A stretch of 64,000 bases of DNA from Desulfuromonadales bacterium (GCA_030154185.1 JASKKK010000003.1:1-64000), one strand, 5' to 3'; shown: positions 46,382 through 56,028, counted from the first letter of the stretch. The notes: generated by a model from the letters alone, not told the origin. Numbers and translations: made by a program.

Positions 46382-47665
46382 TTATCGCGTGAAGCCCGCG
46401 AGCCGCTTCTCCACCGCCTTGCGTTGCCGTTTGTTGAACGGCCCGACGAAGGCGAGGGCGAGGGCTTTCGGGTCGAACAGTTCGGCGGCGACATCGCGTA
46501 CCTGGGCAGCCGTCAGGGCCTGCACCTGTCGACACTCTTCGGCCAGGGTCAGGGGATAGCCGACCAGTTCGCCCCAGCCGAAGCGACCGGCGCGGCTGTC
46601 GGCCTGGTCAAGGCTGAATTCTTGTTCATAGACGAAGGCGCGCACCACCCGTTCCAATTCGTCTTCGCCAGCAGGGGTGCGGCGTAAATCTTCAAGCATC
46701 TGCAACAGCTCCTGCAAAGCCTGCATGAGGCTGGACGGCGCTACGGCGAGATCGATGGAAAACAAGCCGCAATCGTCGTACAAACCGAGGTTGGCTTCGG
46801 CATGATAGGTCAGGCCGAGCTGCTCGCGCAAACGCACCATAAGACGCGCACTGCTACCGGACAGGATGCGCCGCAACAGACGCAGGGCAGGGGTTCGGGA
46901 ATCCCTGCGGCCCGGCACACGGTAAGCCAGTTGCAGATGGATCTGCGACGAAGCATCCCGGGTCCAGACGGCAAGGGGGCCACGGTCATGAGACGGCGGA
47001 GCGGGCAATGCACTCGGAACGGAGCGAGCGTGCCAATCACCGAAAGCGGCATCTACGGCGTCCAGGGCCTGCCGGCGGGTGACCCGGCCGGCGACGGCAA
47101 CAACAACATTGCCGGGGGTGTACCATGTATCGAGATGCTGCCGCAGATCATCGCAGGTCAGCCCCTGCACCGAATCGTGCGTGCCGACTGTCGGCAGGCT
47201 CAGGGGGTGCTTCGGCCAGATCAGGCGGCTGGTAAGATTATCCGGATTGATCTCCTCGCCGCTCTCGTTGACGTCCTCCAGAGCCTCCTCGACGATAATG
47301 CGGCGTTCGATGTCGATGTCCTTGAGCAGACTGCGACGCAGCAGGGAAGCAAAAAGAGCGGCCCCCTCGGCGACATGATCGGGATGCAGGCGGGAATGGT
47401 AGCATGTCGTTTCACCGTCGGTGGCGGCATTGACGGTGCCGCCGAGGGCTTCGAAAGCCGACTCCAGAGCCAGGCCCGTCGGGTAATCCGCAGTGCCGCG
47501 AAACAGCATATGCTCCAAAAAGTGTGAGATGCCGGCTTTGTCGGCCTGTTCATGGCGACCGCCGACACCGACGTGGCAGACCATTTCGACGCTGTGCAGG
47601 TGCGGCATCTCGACCGTCACCAGACGCAGGCCGTTGGCCAGTGTGTCCTTGTAATATTCTGTCAT
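46382..47665 (-). CDS. M16-family zinc peptidase
   Basis: 427-residue insulinase/processing-peptidase-like protein. The inverted zinc motif HFLEH is at residues 48-52, with the third ligand glutamate about 70 residues later in the IIVEEALEDVNES region. The second half shows the inactive M16 repeat ending in FDPKALALAFVGPF. No signal peptide is present. The gene is the last of the leftward run from the heme operon, after DUF2270, with a 49-base gap. M16 proteins process signal peptides, bacteriocin or PQQ precursors; no precursor peptide gene is seen here. The site before the ATG is weak (GAGG with one base), so expression may depend on read-through. Confidence 0.9.
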   Translation of the reverse strand: MTEYYKDTLANGLRLVTVEMPHLHSVEMVCHVGVGGRHEQADKAGISHFLEHMLFRGTADYPTGLALESAFEALGGTVNAATDGETTCYHSRLHPDHVAEGAALFASLLRRSLLKDIDIERRIIVEEALEDVNESGEEINPDNLTSRLIWPKHPLSLPTVGTHDSVQGLTCDDLRQHLDTWYTPGNVVVAVAGRVTRRQALDAVDAAFGDWHARSVPSALPAPPSHDRGPLAVWTRDASSQIHLQLAYRVPGRRDSRTPALRLLRRILSGSSARLMVRLREQLGLTYHAEANLGLYDDCGLFSIDLAVAPSSLMQALQELLQMLEDLRRTPAGEDELERVVRAFVYEQEFSLDQADSRAGRFGWGELVGYPLTLAEECRQVQALTAAQVRDVAAELFDPKALALAFVGPFNKRQRKAVEKRLAGFTR

Positions 47666-47714
47666 ACCTCAGGTATCCGGGGGATTATGGTGTCAGGTAA
47701 GGCGAACGACCAAG

Positions 47715-48389
47715 TCAGCCGCCCTGCCGGGGATAGATCAGATCGCGCCCGCCCCTGGCCAGGCGGCCGGCGTGGCGCAGGTACATGAGATGTACGGCAA
47801 ATACCGCCATGAACAGCAGAGTCCACATACCGGACAGGCCCCCGACCGCCGCCTGCTCGAGATACTGTCTCCAGGACCTTGCAATGAGCGGATGCAGCTT
47901 GATTTTCAGCAGCCAGCCGGCCAGCATCACACCAAACAGATAGATGTAGTTGGCGTGGATCCGCTGGCCGATGGCCTGCAACAGGCTCATCTTGTAGCGG
48001 GGGTGCAGCAGGTCGTCGGCCAGGTCGATACGCCACCGTGCCTGCGGGGAGAAATCGAGCCGTCCTTTGAGAAGATTGGCGACAAATTGCTGGTGCAACA
48101 GGCGCACGCGGTATTCGTAGGCATCGTAAAACCGGAAGCGCCGCGCCTCCACGAACAACAGGATATAGACCATGGCCACGCCGAATATGAAAGCGGCATG
48201 GGTAATCTCGGGATGACTGAAAGCGAATCCCAGAAATGCGGCGGTGGCCGCGACCGCCCAGTTGGTGGTGCGGTCGAGCCTTTCCCGCCAGGCCAGAGCA
48301 CGCGCCGACTCCGCCCGGTAATAATGGATGACGGCGGTGATGGTTTCGGTGCGACTCAGGGATTTGTCGTCAAGGGGCGTATCCGGCAT
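47715..48389 (-). CDS. DUF2270-family membrane protein
   Basis: 224-residue predicted inner-membrane protein. A conserved-looking N-terminus, TETITAVIHYYRAES, precedes RLDRTTNWAV, and pairs of membrane segments occur at about residues 45-85 and 145-205. This matches the DUF2270 family (PF10028), which has no known function. It lies 22 bases after hemB in the same direction and is probably read with the heme operon, but no heme-related motif is visible. Its closeness to hemB may simply reflect operon read-through. Confidence 0.8.
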   Translation of the reverse strand: MPDTPLDDKSLSRTETITAVIHYYRAESARALAWRERLDRTTNWAVAATAAFLGFAFSHPEITHAAFIFGVAMVYILLFVEARRFRFYDAYEYRVRLLHQQFVANLLKGRLDFSPQARWRIDLADDLLHPRYKMSLLQAIGQRIHANYIYLFGVMLAGWLLKIKLHPLIARSWRQYLEQAAVGGLSGMWTLLFMAVFAVHLMYLRHAGRLARGGRDLIYPRQGG

Positions 48390-48411
48390 GGTCGCTGAGA
48401 TCCTGTTCTGT

Positions 48412-49389
48412 TCAAGCCTGCGTCAACAGTCGAGCCGCTTCCTTGGCATGATAGCTGATGATCAAGTCGGCACCGGCCCGTTTCATGCCGGTAAGCAGTT
48501 CGAGCATCACCCGGTCGTGTTCGATCCAGCCCTGCCGGCCGGCAGCCTTGAGCATGGCAAATTCGCCGGAAACGTTGTAGGCCGCCAGCGGCAGATCGTA
48601 GCGCTCGCGCAAATCGCGCAGGATGTCGAGATAGGCCATGGCCGGCTTGACAATCAGAAAATCGGCGTTTTCGTTCACATCGAGTTGAGCCTCGCGCAGG
48701 GCTTCACGGCGGTTGGCCGGATCCATCTGGTAGGAGCGGCGGTCGCCGAACCGGGGCGCCGATTCGGCCGCTTCGCGAAACGGACCGTAAAAGGCGCTGG
48801 CATATTTCACAGCATAACTCATGATCGGCACGCCGTCGAATCCATCGGTGTCGAGGGCTCGGCGGATGGCTGCCACCCTCCCGTCCATCATATCGCTCGG
48901 CGCAACGATATCGGCTCCGGCGCGGGCATGGGCCACGGCCTGCATACACAAAAGCTCCAGGGTGGGATCGTTGACTACCTCTTCACCACGGATGACGCCG
49001 CAGTGACCGTGATCGGTATATTCGCATAGACACACATCGGTAATGACGATCAACTCCGGCACGGCCTGCTTAACGGCACGGACGGCACGCGGAATGATGC
49101 CGTTTTCCTTGGTGCCTGCGCTTCCCTCGGCATCCTTGTGATCCGGGATGCCGAACAGAATCACCGCCGGAATGCCGAGATTCCAGACCTCGCGGGCTTC
49201 CGTAACCAGACGATCGATGGACAACTGACAAACCCCGGGCATGGAACTGATGGGATTGCAGACGTCCTCCCCCTCGACGCAAAACAGCGGATAGATCAAA
49301 TCGTCCACAGCCAATCGGGTTTCGCGGACCATGTTCCGCAGGGTCGGGGTACGGCGCGTGCGGCGGGCCCGGTACTCGGGGAATTTCAT
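48412..49389 (-). CDS. hemB: Porphobilinogen synthase (delta-aminolevulinate dehydratase)
   Basis: Condenses two 5-aminolevulinate molecules to porphobilinogen; 325 residues. Both Schiff-base lysines are seen, in [14 protein letters not shown] and [13 protein letters not shown]. The cysteine-rich [14 protein letters not shown] marks the zinc-dependent type. AAAAGGAG lies 6 bases before the ATG. It follows the fused cobA/hemD gene by 47 bases and completes the path from glutamyl-tRNA to uroporphyrinogen III within a single operon. Confidence 0.97.
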   Translation of the reverse strand: MKFPEYRARRTRRTPTLRNMVRETRLAVDDLIYPLFCVEGEDVCNPISSMPGVCQLSIDRLVTEAREVWNLGIPAVILFGIPDHKDAEGSAGTKENGIIPRAVRAVKQAVPELIVITDVCLCEYTDHGHCGVIRGEEVVNDPTLELLCMQAVAHARAGADIVAPSDMMDGRVAAIRRALDTDGFDGVPIMSYAVKYASAFYGPFREAAESAPRFGDRRSYQMDPANRREALREAQLDVNENADFLIVKPAMAYLDILRDLRERYDLPLAAYNVSGEFAMLKAAGRQGWIEHDRVMLELLTGMKRAGADLIISYHAKEAARLLTQA

Positions 49390-49436
49390 GGCAGACTCCT
49401 TTTAGCCAGCTAGGTTACAGAGTTTCATAAGCCGAT

Positions 49437-50987
49437 TTATAGGGAACCGTCGGCAGCTGAAGCAAAGTATAGCTGCAGCGCCTCGATCAAAGACTCCACC
49501 GTCGGCGCGGCCGCTTCCACGGCAACTTCCAGACCATGCCGCCGAAGGGTGGCGCTGGTCAGAGGACCGAGGCTGGCGACGGCTACCTTTGCCAACAGAT
49601 GGGGAGCATCGTCGCCAAGGAGTTTCAGGCAATATTCCACCGCCGAGGACGAAGCAAAGGTCGCAGCATCGACACCCTCCTCAAGGATTTTACGCAACCG
49701 GTCCGCCGCGCCTTCGGCAGCGCGGGTTTGATAGGCCACCGGAGCCGACACTTCGGCACCTGCGGCCGTCAGTTCCGTAACCAGCAAGTCACGAGCCAGT
49801 TGGCTGCGGGGATAGAGGATGCGTTTCCCAACCACGCCATGTTCAAGGAGGGCGGCCAGCACCCCTTCGGCACACTGCTTATCAGGCAGCATGTCGGCGC
49901 GCAGGCCGCGCTGCTGCAAAGCGGCGGCGGTTTTAGGCCCCACCGTGGCAATGTGAGTGCCGTGCAAGGCACGGCCGTCCAGCCCCAGAGCAAACAGTCT
50001 CTCGAAAAAATAGTTCACCGCATTCACCGAGGTCAGCACCAGCACATCGATGCGGGATAGCTGGCCCAGGGCGGCATCCAGCTCCCTCCAGTCGGGCGGC
50101 GGCACGATCTCCAGGGTTGGGCAGCACATCACTTCGGATCCCGCTGCCTGCAAACCGTCGCTGAGCGAGCCGGCCTGGCCTGCGGCCCGGGTCACCAGGA
50201 TGCGCCGACCGAAAAGCGGCCGTTTGTCAAACCAACGCAACCGCTCGCGCAACGCCACGATTTCCCCGACGACAATGATGGCCGGAGGCCCAAGCCGGGC
50301 CTGCTGAACACGATCCGTGATATCGGCCAGGGTACCGACGAGGGTCTGTTGCCGGGGGGTGGTGCCCCAGCGGACAACGGCGACCGGCGTTTCGGGTGCG
50401 CGGCCGTGTTCCATGAGTTTTTCCGTAATGGTGCCGAGGTTGCCCATGCCCATGTAAAAGAGCAGGGTGCCGACACCGGTAGCCAGTTTCGACCAATCGA
50501 GACTCGATACCTTTTTGGTCGGATCCTCATGGCCGGTAATCAGACCCAGGCTGGTGGTGTAGTCGCGGTGGGTAAGAGGGATGCCGGCGTAGATGGCGGC
50601 GCCGAATCCGGCGGTGACACCCGGCACGATCTCGAAAGACATTCCTGCTTCGGCCAGTTCGTAAGCTTCTTCGCCACCGCGCCCGAAAAGGCAGGGATCG
50701 CCCCCCTTTAGGCGCACCACAATCTTGCCCTCTCGGGCTTTTTCGATCAGCAGGGCGTTGATCTGCTCCTGCGGCAGATGGTGGTGACCGGCAGTCTTGC
50801 CGACATAGATGCGCTCGGCGTCGATCGGCGCGTCGTCGAGCAATCGCGGATTTGCCAGATAGTCGTAAACCACCACCTGGGCTCGGCGCAGGCACTGCAA
50901 TCCCCGTACGGTCAACAAACCGGGATCTCCGGGACCGGCTCCAACCAGGTAGACGACGCCTTTGCAGTTGCTCTCGGTGGAAACCAT
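49437..50987 (-). CDS. cobA/hemD: Fused uroporphyrinogen III C-methyltransferase and uroporphyrinogen III synthase
   Basis: Bifunctional 516-residue protein. Residues about 8-250 are the SAM-dependent methylase CobA/SUMT, with GAGPGDPGLLT, KGGDPCLFGRGGEE and HRDYTTSLGLITGHE. It makes precorrin-2 for siroheme and cobalamin. Residues about 255-516 are HemD, which closes hydroxymethylbilane with inversion of ring D; the poorly conserved HemD sequence is recognised mainly by position and by LVTRAAGQAG and FASSSAVEYCLKLL. The ATG at 50987 lies two bases after the hemC stop; a longer frame to 51326 overlaps hemC and is rejected. The fusion is common in Geobacter-like bacteria. It routes uroporphyrinogen III directly to both branches. 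Confidence 0.95.
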   Translation of the reverse strand: MVSTESNCKGVVYLVGAGPGDPGLLTVRGLQCLRRAQVVVYDYLANPRLLDDAPIDAERIYVGKTAGHHHLPQEQINALLIEKAREGKIVVRLKGGDPCLFGRGGEEAYELAEAGMSFEIVPGVTAGFGAAIYAGIPLTHRDYTTSLGLITGHEDPTKKVSSLDWSKLATGVGTLLFYMGMGNLGTITEKLMEHGRAPETPVAVVRWGTTPRQQTLVGTLADITDRVQQARLGPPAIIVVGEIVALRERLRWFDKRPLFGRRILVTRAAGQAGSLSDGLQAAGSEVMCCPTLEIVPPPDWRELDAALGQLSRIDVLVLTSVNAVNYFFERLFALGLDGRALHGTHIATVGPKTAAALQQRGLRADMLPDKQCAEGVLAALLEHGVVGKRILYPRSQLARDLLVTELTAAGAEVSAPVAYQTRAAEGAADRLRKILEEGVDAATFASSSAVEYCLKLLGDDAPHLLAKVAVASLGPLTSATLRRHGLEVAVEAAAPTVESLIEALQLYFASAADGSL

Positions 50988-50989
50988 GG

Positions 50990-51937
50990 TCAGCGAGTCA
51001 CCGGTTTCGGGGTGATACCGAGGGCTGCCAGAATACGATCGGCACCGCGGTCCAAGAGGCTTTCCGCCAGTTGGCATCCGACACTTTCGGCTTGCGACAG
51101 TGGCGCAGTGAGGGTCTCCTTGAGCAGGTTGCGGCCATTGACTTCGGCCACCAGTCCGGTCAAGCTCAAGCTCTCGCCCGCGACCGTGGCATGGGCCGCC
51201 AGCGGCACCTGGCAGCCGCCGTCCAAGCGGCGCAGAAAGGCCCTCTCGGCGGTCACCGCCAGGGCGGTGGCAGGATCGTGCAGGGGCGCGATCAGCGCCA
51301 GAGTTCGGCGGTCGTCTTCGCGGCATTCCAGTCCCAGGGCCCCCTGGCCGATGGCAGGCAGACTCAGGTCGGTCGGCAGGTATTCGCTGATTCGCTCCGC
51401 CAGCCCAAGACGTTTAAGACCGGCTGCGGCCAGCACGATACCGTCGAGCTTTTCTTCCTCCATTTTGCGCAGGCGGGTCTCGACATTGCCGCGCAGCGAC
51501 ACGATGTCGAGATCGGGGCGGCGGTGCAGCAACTGGGCCTGACGACGCAGAGCCGAGGTGCCGATACGCGCACTTTCGGGCAGCCGTTCGAAACCGCGGG
51601 CATCCGGCGTTACCAGAGCATCACGGGGATCCTCGCGCGGCGGAATGCAGGGCAGAATCAGCCCCGACGGCAACACCGAAGGAACATCCTTCATGGAATG
51701 CACGGCCAGATCGATGCCACCATCGTACAGGGCTGCCTCGATTTCCTTGACGAACAATCCCTTGCCGCCGACCTTGGCCAACGGAACATCGAGAATCTTA
51801 TCCCCCTTGGTTGTGATCGGCACCAGGGTGACGGTCAGTTCCGGATGCAGAGTCTGCAGTTGATGTTGGACCCACTCGGCCTGCCAGAGGGCCAAACGGC
51901 TGGCACGAGTGCCGATGCGCAATGTGTTAGAGGTCAT
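50990..51937 (-). CDS. hemC: Hydroxymethylbilane synthase (porphobilinogen deaminase)
   Basis: Polymerises four porphobilinogens to hydroxymethylbilane on a dipyrromethane cofactor; 315 residues. The N-terminus reads RIGTRASRLALWQ, and the cofactor-binding cysteine is in LDGGCQVPLAAHA. Arginine-rich substrate loops (TSALRRQAQLL) are in place. The start overlaps the hemA stop (ATGA), and the cobA/hemD start follows its own stop by two bases, so translation of the three is tightly linked. Confidence 0.97.
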   Translation of the reverse strand: MTSNTLRIGTRASRLALWQAEWVQHQLQTLHPELTVTLVPITTKGDKILDVPLAKVGGKGLFVKEIEAALYDGGIDLAVHSMKDVPSVLPSGLILPCIPPREDPRDALVTPDARGFERLPESARIGTSALRRQAQLLHRRPDLDIVSLRGNVETRLRKMEEEKLDGIVLAAAGLKRLGLAERISEYLPTDLSLPAIGQGALGLECREDDRRTLALIAPLHDPATALAVTAERAFLRRLDGGCQVPLAAHATVAGESLSLTGLVAEVNGRNLLKETLTAPLSQAESVGCQLAESLLDRGADRILAALGITPKPVTR

Positions 51938-53265
51938 GAAATTGAATCCTGTTTCGTATCGGCGCCTTCTTCGACGGCATCCGTCCCCGACTTTTGTGGA
52001 TCGGGATTCAGATCGAACAAGCGCCTTACGGCTTCGAGATAGATTTCCCCGGTAATGTCGTCTCCGGCACGCTTGAGAACGCTCAGAGGGGAATGCAGCA
52101 GTTTGTTGACGATGGAACGGGTCAGGGCTTCGACGGCACGGCGGTCGCCGGCATCGAGATGCCGCAGGCCGTGGAGGGTTTTTTCCGTTTCGCTACGGCG
52201 GATTTCTTCCACCTGCTGACGCAGAGCTACGATCATGGGCGTAGCCTCGAGGCTGCGCAGCCAGCTGTAAAACCGGTCTATTTCCTGCTCGATAATGTCT
52301 TCGGCCTTTTTGGCCGCCTTGCGCCGCTCCCGCAGATTGGTTTCGATAACACCGTTGAGATCGTCGATATCATACAGATAAACGTTGTCGATCTGGTTGG
52401 CATCGGGATCGATATTGCGGGGCACGGCAATATCGATGAGAAACATGGGGCGGTTTTTGCGCTGGCGAATGACCTCTTCGAGTTGTGCGCGGGTCACCAG
52501 CAGCCCCCCCGCCGCGGTAGAGGTCAACACGATATCGGCCCGGCTCAGATACAGGGGAAATTCGGCAAAGGGCACGGCTCGTCCGTCAAACTGTTCGGCC
52601 AGCGCCTGAGCCCGCGCCAGGGTGCGATTGGTGACCAGCACCTCGCCGACTTGCTGGCCGGTCAGGTGACGTGCCGCAAGCTCGCACATTTTGCCGGCCC
52701 CGACGATCATAACGTTTTTGTCCGTCAGTTCGCCGAAAATCTTGCGCGCCAGTTCCACCGCCGCATAGGACACGGATACCGCATGTTGCGCAATGGCGGT
52801 TTCGTTGCGCACCCGCTTGGCTGCAGCAAAAGCTTTTGGCATCAGCCGGTTGAAAACCGGACCGGCAGTGCAACTCGATTCGGCCTGATTGTAGGCTTCC
52901 TTCAGCTGGCCGAGAATCTGAGGTTCGCCGAGAATCATGGAGTCGAGACTCGATGCAACCCGGAAAAGATGATGTATGGCATCCCGTCCGCAATGGACAT
53001 ACAGGTGCGGTTTGACCTGATTCTCATCGAGCCCGTGATACGCCGCCATATAGCGTTGCAAACGAGCGCAGCCGAGAGGAATATCCTTACTCGCTGCATA
53101 AACTTCGACCCGGTTGCAGGTCGAAAGAATCATTGCCTCCGTCATTCCAGGCAAATCCGTCATGGCGCGCAAAACGCTGCCCGGATCGTCAGACGCGAAG
53201 TTAAGACGCTCACGCAGTTCGACGGGAGCGGTTTTGTAACTGAGGCCTAGGACCAGAAAATTCAT
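51934..53265 (-). CDS. hemA: Glutamyl-tRNA reductase
   Basis: First committed enzyme of the C5 tetrapyrrole route, reducing glutamyl-tRNA to glutamate-1-semialdehyde with NADPH; 443 residues. The catalytic cysteine is in ILSTCNRVEVYA, the NADPH domain shows VGAGKMCELAARHL, and a long C-terminal dimerisation helix is present. The last 40 residues are charged. It follows a CcsA-family gene by 27 bases, the classic hemX/ccsA-hemA order in which the membrane protein may control HemA level. The ribosome site AAGGA is about 13 bases from the ATG, which is unusually far. Confidence 0.97.
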   Translation of the reverse strand: MNFLVLGLSYKTAPVELRERLNFASDDPGSVLRAMTDLPGMTEAMILSTCNRVEVYAASKDIPLGCARLQRYMAAYHGLDENQVKPHLYVHCGRDAIHHLFRVASSLDSMILGEPQILGQLKEAYNQAESSCTAGPVFNRLMPKAFAAAKRVRNETAIAQHAVSVSYAAVELARKIFGELTDKNVMIVGAGKMCELAARHLTGQQVGEVLVTNRTLARAQALAEQFDGRAVPFAEFPLYLSRADIVLTSTAAGGLLVTRAQLEEVIRQRKNRPMFLIDIAVPRNIDPDANQIDNVYLYDIDDLNGVIETNLRERRKAAKKAEDIIEQEIDRFYSWLRSLEATPMIVALRQQVEEIRRSETEKTLHGLRHLDAGDRRAVEALTRSIVNKLLHSPLSVLKRAGDDITGEIYLEAVRRLFDLNPDPQKSGTDAVEEGADTKQDSIS

Positions 53266-53292
53266 GAAACGGCAGAATTCCTTGTAAAAATA

Positions 53293-54129
53293 TCAGTATG
53301 TCCCCAGGGCGGAATAGCTGTGCAGACCCGACAGCAGCAGATTGACTCCCAAGAAGGTAAACAGCAGCAAGACAAAACCGATGATAGCCAGTACGGCAGC
53401 CTTGCGCCCCCGCCAGCCGACGGCCAGGCGACCGTGCAGCAGTGCAGCGTAAAGGAACCAGGTGATAAGGGCCCACGTTTCCTTGGGATCCCAGCTCCAA
53501 TAGGCCCCCCAGGCGCGATCTGCCCAGATCGCGCCGGTAATGATGCCGAGTGTCATCAGGGGAAAACCGATGGTAAGGCAGCGATAATTCAGGTTATCGA
53601 GGACCTGCAGGGACGGTAGACGGTAGAAAAGGGAGGACACCTTCTTCTTCTTCAGCATGCGCTCCTGCAGCAGATAAAGACAACCGGCCACGGCGGCCAG
53701 GGCGAAAACCGCATCCCCGAGAAACGCCAACACCACATGCACCGGGAGCCACCAACTCTGCAGGGGAGGAGGAGGCGCCGTGGTTGCGGTCGATACGGCA
53801 CTGCCGAAAATCATCAAGACCAGGGCCAGCGGAGCGACAAAGGCCCCGAGTACCGCCAACCGGTAACGCAGGTGAAACAAAAGGAAAGTGCCGATAATCG
53901 CCCAGGCGAAAAACGACAGAGACTCGTGGAGACTCGACAGCGGCGGAAAGCCGGTCGTCAGATAACGACTGATCATACTCAGGCTGTGCAGACCGAAACC
54001 GCTCCAGAGAAGAACGCGGCCATGCCGGCCGAGAGCGGGCCGCCGCCAAAGTATATCGGCCAGGGCCAATCCCGTAGCCAGGGCATAAGCCAGCAGGGTT
54101 GTACGAAACAAAAGGATATCTATGGTCAT
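53293..54129 (-). CDS. ccsA: CcsA/HemX-type cytochrome c assembly protein
   Basis: Membrane protein of 278 residues with eight hydrophobic segments and an intact WWD heme-handling motif, GAIWADRAWGAYWSWD. It belongs to the CcsA/CcmC/HemX family, which presents heme for attachment to c-type cytochromes or, as HemX, influences HemA. Its start overlaps the met8 stop (ATGA), and hemA follows. A second, more divergent CcsA-like gene at 9561 in this window is paired with ResB; this copy has no ResB next to it. Which of the two roles it plays cannot be decided from sequence. Confidence 0.88.
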   Translation of the reverse strand: MTIDILLFRTTLLAYALATGLALADILWRRPALGRHGRVLLWSGFGLHSLSMISRYLTTGFPPLSSLHESLSFFAWAIIGTFLLFHLRYRLAVLGAFVAPLALVLMIFGSAVSTATTAPPPPLQSWWLPVHVVLAFLGDAVFALAAVAGCLYLLQERMLKKKKVSSLFYRLPSLQVLDNLNYRCLTIGFPLMTLGIITGAIWADRAWGAYWSWDPKETWALITWFLYAALLHGRLAVGWRGRKAAVLAIIGFVLLLFTFLGVNLLLSGLHSYSALGTY

Positions 54130-54791
54130 GTATTCCTTTCCGGTAGATCGATTCCCAAAGAAGCCAGGGACCAGGACGGTCCGAAAACCTCATGCAGCAG
54201 ATCGTCTACCCCCGCCGCATTCCCGACAGTCAGCAATTCCAGCAACGAACCGGCGAGCAAACGGCGCAACGCTTCGCGGCTGTAATCGATGGAGCCCTTA
54301 TCGTGCAGGGCATGCTGACGCGCGGCAGCGGCAATATCGACGACCAGGGCCAGGGATTCCGGCAACAGGGCATCGAGCTGATCCCGAACGACGGTAGCCA
54401 GGGCAGGGCTGCGTCCCGAACTGCTGACCGCCAGAGTCATTTCTCCCCGGCGCAACACCGCCGGCAGACTGAAATCGCCCTCCGACGGAGAACCGGCGAG
54501 GCATACGGGTATGCCCAAGCGGCGGGCCTCCGCGGCCACACTGCGATCGCTGGCAGCATCACCGGTAGCGGCAAAAACCAGACTGGCGCCGTCAAGATCT
54601 CCGGAGCGAAAGACCCGTGATACCGTTTCGACCCTCTCCCGGCCAATATGCGACGACAATCTCGGGCTGACCAGACGCACCTTTGCGCCGGCCTTCAGCA
54701 GGCCGTGTGCCTTACGCATGCCGACAGGCCCTCCGCCCACCACCACACAGAGTTTTCCGGCCAGTTGCAACATTACGGGATATTCGGTCAT
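54126..54791 (-). CDS. Precorrin-2 dehydrogenase / sirohydrochlorin ferrochelatase (CysG-N/Met8 type)
   Basis: 221-residue protein that oxidises precorrin-2 to sirohydrochlorin with NAD and, in Met8-like enzymes, inserts iron to give siroheme. The NAD-binding VVVGGGPVGMRKAHGLLKAG (exactly the Rossmann fingerprint) is near the N-terminus, and the segment AVSSSGRSPALA is the conserved active-site region that CysG shares. The start at 54791 has CAGGAG upstream. It opens the tetrapyrrole operon proper, next to ccsA, and supplies the branch downstream of CobA. Confidence 0.92.
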   Translation of the reverse strand: MTEYPVMLQLAGKLCVVVGGGPVGMRKAHGLLKAGAKVRLVSPRLSSHIGRERVETVSRVFRSGDLDGASLVFAATGDAASDRSVAAEARRLGIPVCLAGSPSEGDFSLPAVLRRGEMTLAVSSSGRSPALATVVRDQLDALLPESLALVVDIAAAARQHALHDKGSIDYSREALRRLLAGSLLELLTVGNAAGVDDLLHEVFGPSWSLASLGIDLPERNT

Positions 54792-54872
54792 AGACAACTC
54801 CTGGCCGGATTCCGCTCCTGATGTCAAGACGGCTGTTCACCGCCTCGTGAACGGATCCCGGCTTTGCGATCT

Positions 54873-55451
54873 TCAGATGCCGAAAAGTTCTCCCTCGACC
54901 AGTTCGCACAGCAGATGCCCGAAAAACAGACCCGTTTCCGCCGCGCGCCCTACGGAATCGGTTGTCAGCCGAAATAGGAAATGGGGGCCGTCTCCGTGGA
55001 TCTCTTCCTTTTCCGGCAACAGGGCCGCGGTTATGCATCCAAGCTCGCGGGCTTCCGCCAGTCCTTCCAGGACGGCGTCATTATGGGATACATCCCCCAG
55101 CCCCAGAACCGCGTCGCCTTCGGTGGCGATGAGCTGCAACTGCTGGGCAAAAAAAGCACCGCTGCGCCCTTCCTTGGCCAGCGATGCGGCCAACGGCAGA
55201 TCCTGACACAGGGATAACGCCGGCAGGGCGGGACGTTCGATATGGAGTCGATGCCGGAAAAGATTGGCCACCAGATTGGCGATGGAGCAAAGCGGCCCGC
55301 TGCCGAGAACCATGAGACGTCCGCCCCGGTTGAAAATCTCCGCAACCTGGCCGGAAAAAGTCACCAATTCGTTGGCCTGCATGAGAAAAGTTTCTTCAAG
55401 TACCGCGGTATGCTCACGCAGTGATTTACTGATTTTATCCTGAAGCATCAT
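54873..55451 (-). CDS. SIS-domain sugar-phosphate protein, GmhA-like
   Basis: 192-residue protein with one sugar isomerase (SIS) domain, including the strand-turn segment LMVLGSGPLCSIANLVANLF, split here as LMVLGSGPL and SIANLVANLF. The size and an N-terminal helical lead match GmhA/DiaA-like SIS proteins, which handle sedoheptulose-7-phosphate or bind DnaA. The zinc-binding histidine and glutamate pattern of true GmhA is not clear, so catalytic activity is doubtful. It precedes met8 by 81 bases in the same direction. The start at 55451 uses AAAGG 8 bases upstream. Confidence 0.7.
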   Translation of the reverse strand: MMLQDKISKSLREHTAVLEETFLMQANELVTFSGQVAEIFNRGGRLMVLGSGPLCSIANLVANLFRHRLHIERPALPALSLCQDLPLAASLAKEGRSGAFFAQQLQLIATEGDAVLGLGDVSHNDAVLEGLAEARELGCITAALLPEKEEIHGDGPHFLFRLTTDSVGRAAETGLFFGHLLCELVEGELFGI

Positions 55452-55547
55452 AACCTGTGCCTTTGCCTGCGAATTTTTCAGAATGATAGGTTGGGCCTTG
55501 CGGTGTGTCAAGAACTAGCTGTAAACATCTTGGGAAGCATAAGACCC

Positions 55548-55575
55548 TTGCTTTTTTCTTATGCTCTTTTATGAT
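55548..55575 (+). promoter_or_regulatory. Candidate sigma70 promoter for trxA
   Basis: TTGCTT (55548-55553), a 16-base spacer and TATGAT (55570-55575), 66 bases before the trxA start. The -10 box is good and the -35 box is moderate. Confidence 0.45.
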
Positions 55576-55641
55576 GGGGTATATCTGATAGAAGATTTCT
55601 GGGTGAATCATTAACTCTGAATTTAAAAGGAGAAGATATCG

Positions 55642-55971
55642 ATGGCAAGTGAGAAGGTTATACATCTTTCCGATAGCAGTTTCGAAGCTGACGTGCTGAA
55701 ATCCTCCGTTCCCGTGCTGGTCGATTTCTGGGCTTCCTGGTGCGGTCCCTGCAAAGCTATTGCGCCGGCTATCGACGATCTGGCCGATCAGTTCGACGGC
55801 CAGGTCAAAATCGCCAAAATCAACGTCGACGAAAACCCCGCCACCCCCAGCAACTACGGCGTGCGCGGCATTCCGACCCTGATCCTTTTCAAGGACGGAC
55901 AGGTTGTCGACCAGGTGGTAGGCGCCGTCCCCAAGGGGCAGCTTGAAACCCTGATCAAAAAGGTGCTGTGA
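55642..55971 (+). CDS. trxA: Thioredoxin
   Basis: Cytosolic disulfide reductase of 109 residues, standard length. The active site WCGPCK is exact, and cis-proline follows in RGIPTLILF. AAAAGGAGAAG precedes the ATG, a promoter candidate lies upstream and a strong hairpin terminator downstream, so it is a single-gene unit. It is distinct from the small CxxC protein at 26317, which lacks the WCGPC context. Confidence 0.97.
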   Translation: MASEKVIHLSDSSFEADVLKSSVPVLVDFWASWCGPCKAIAPAIDDLADQFDGQVKIAKINVDENPATPSNYGVRGIPTLILFKDGQVVDQVVGAVPKGQLETLIKKVL

Positions 55972-55992
55972 GCCTGAAACGGCCAAGTCATG

Positions 55993-56028
55993 AAAAAAGG
56001 ACCGGTGTTCATGCATCGGTCCTTTTTT
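55993..56028 (+). terminator. Rho-independent terminator after trxA
   Basis: AAAAAAGGACCGGTG (55993-56007) pairs with CATCGGTCCTTTTTT (56014-56028) with one G-T pair, ending in a T run, starting 21 bases after the trxA stop. Confidence 0.85.
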
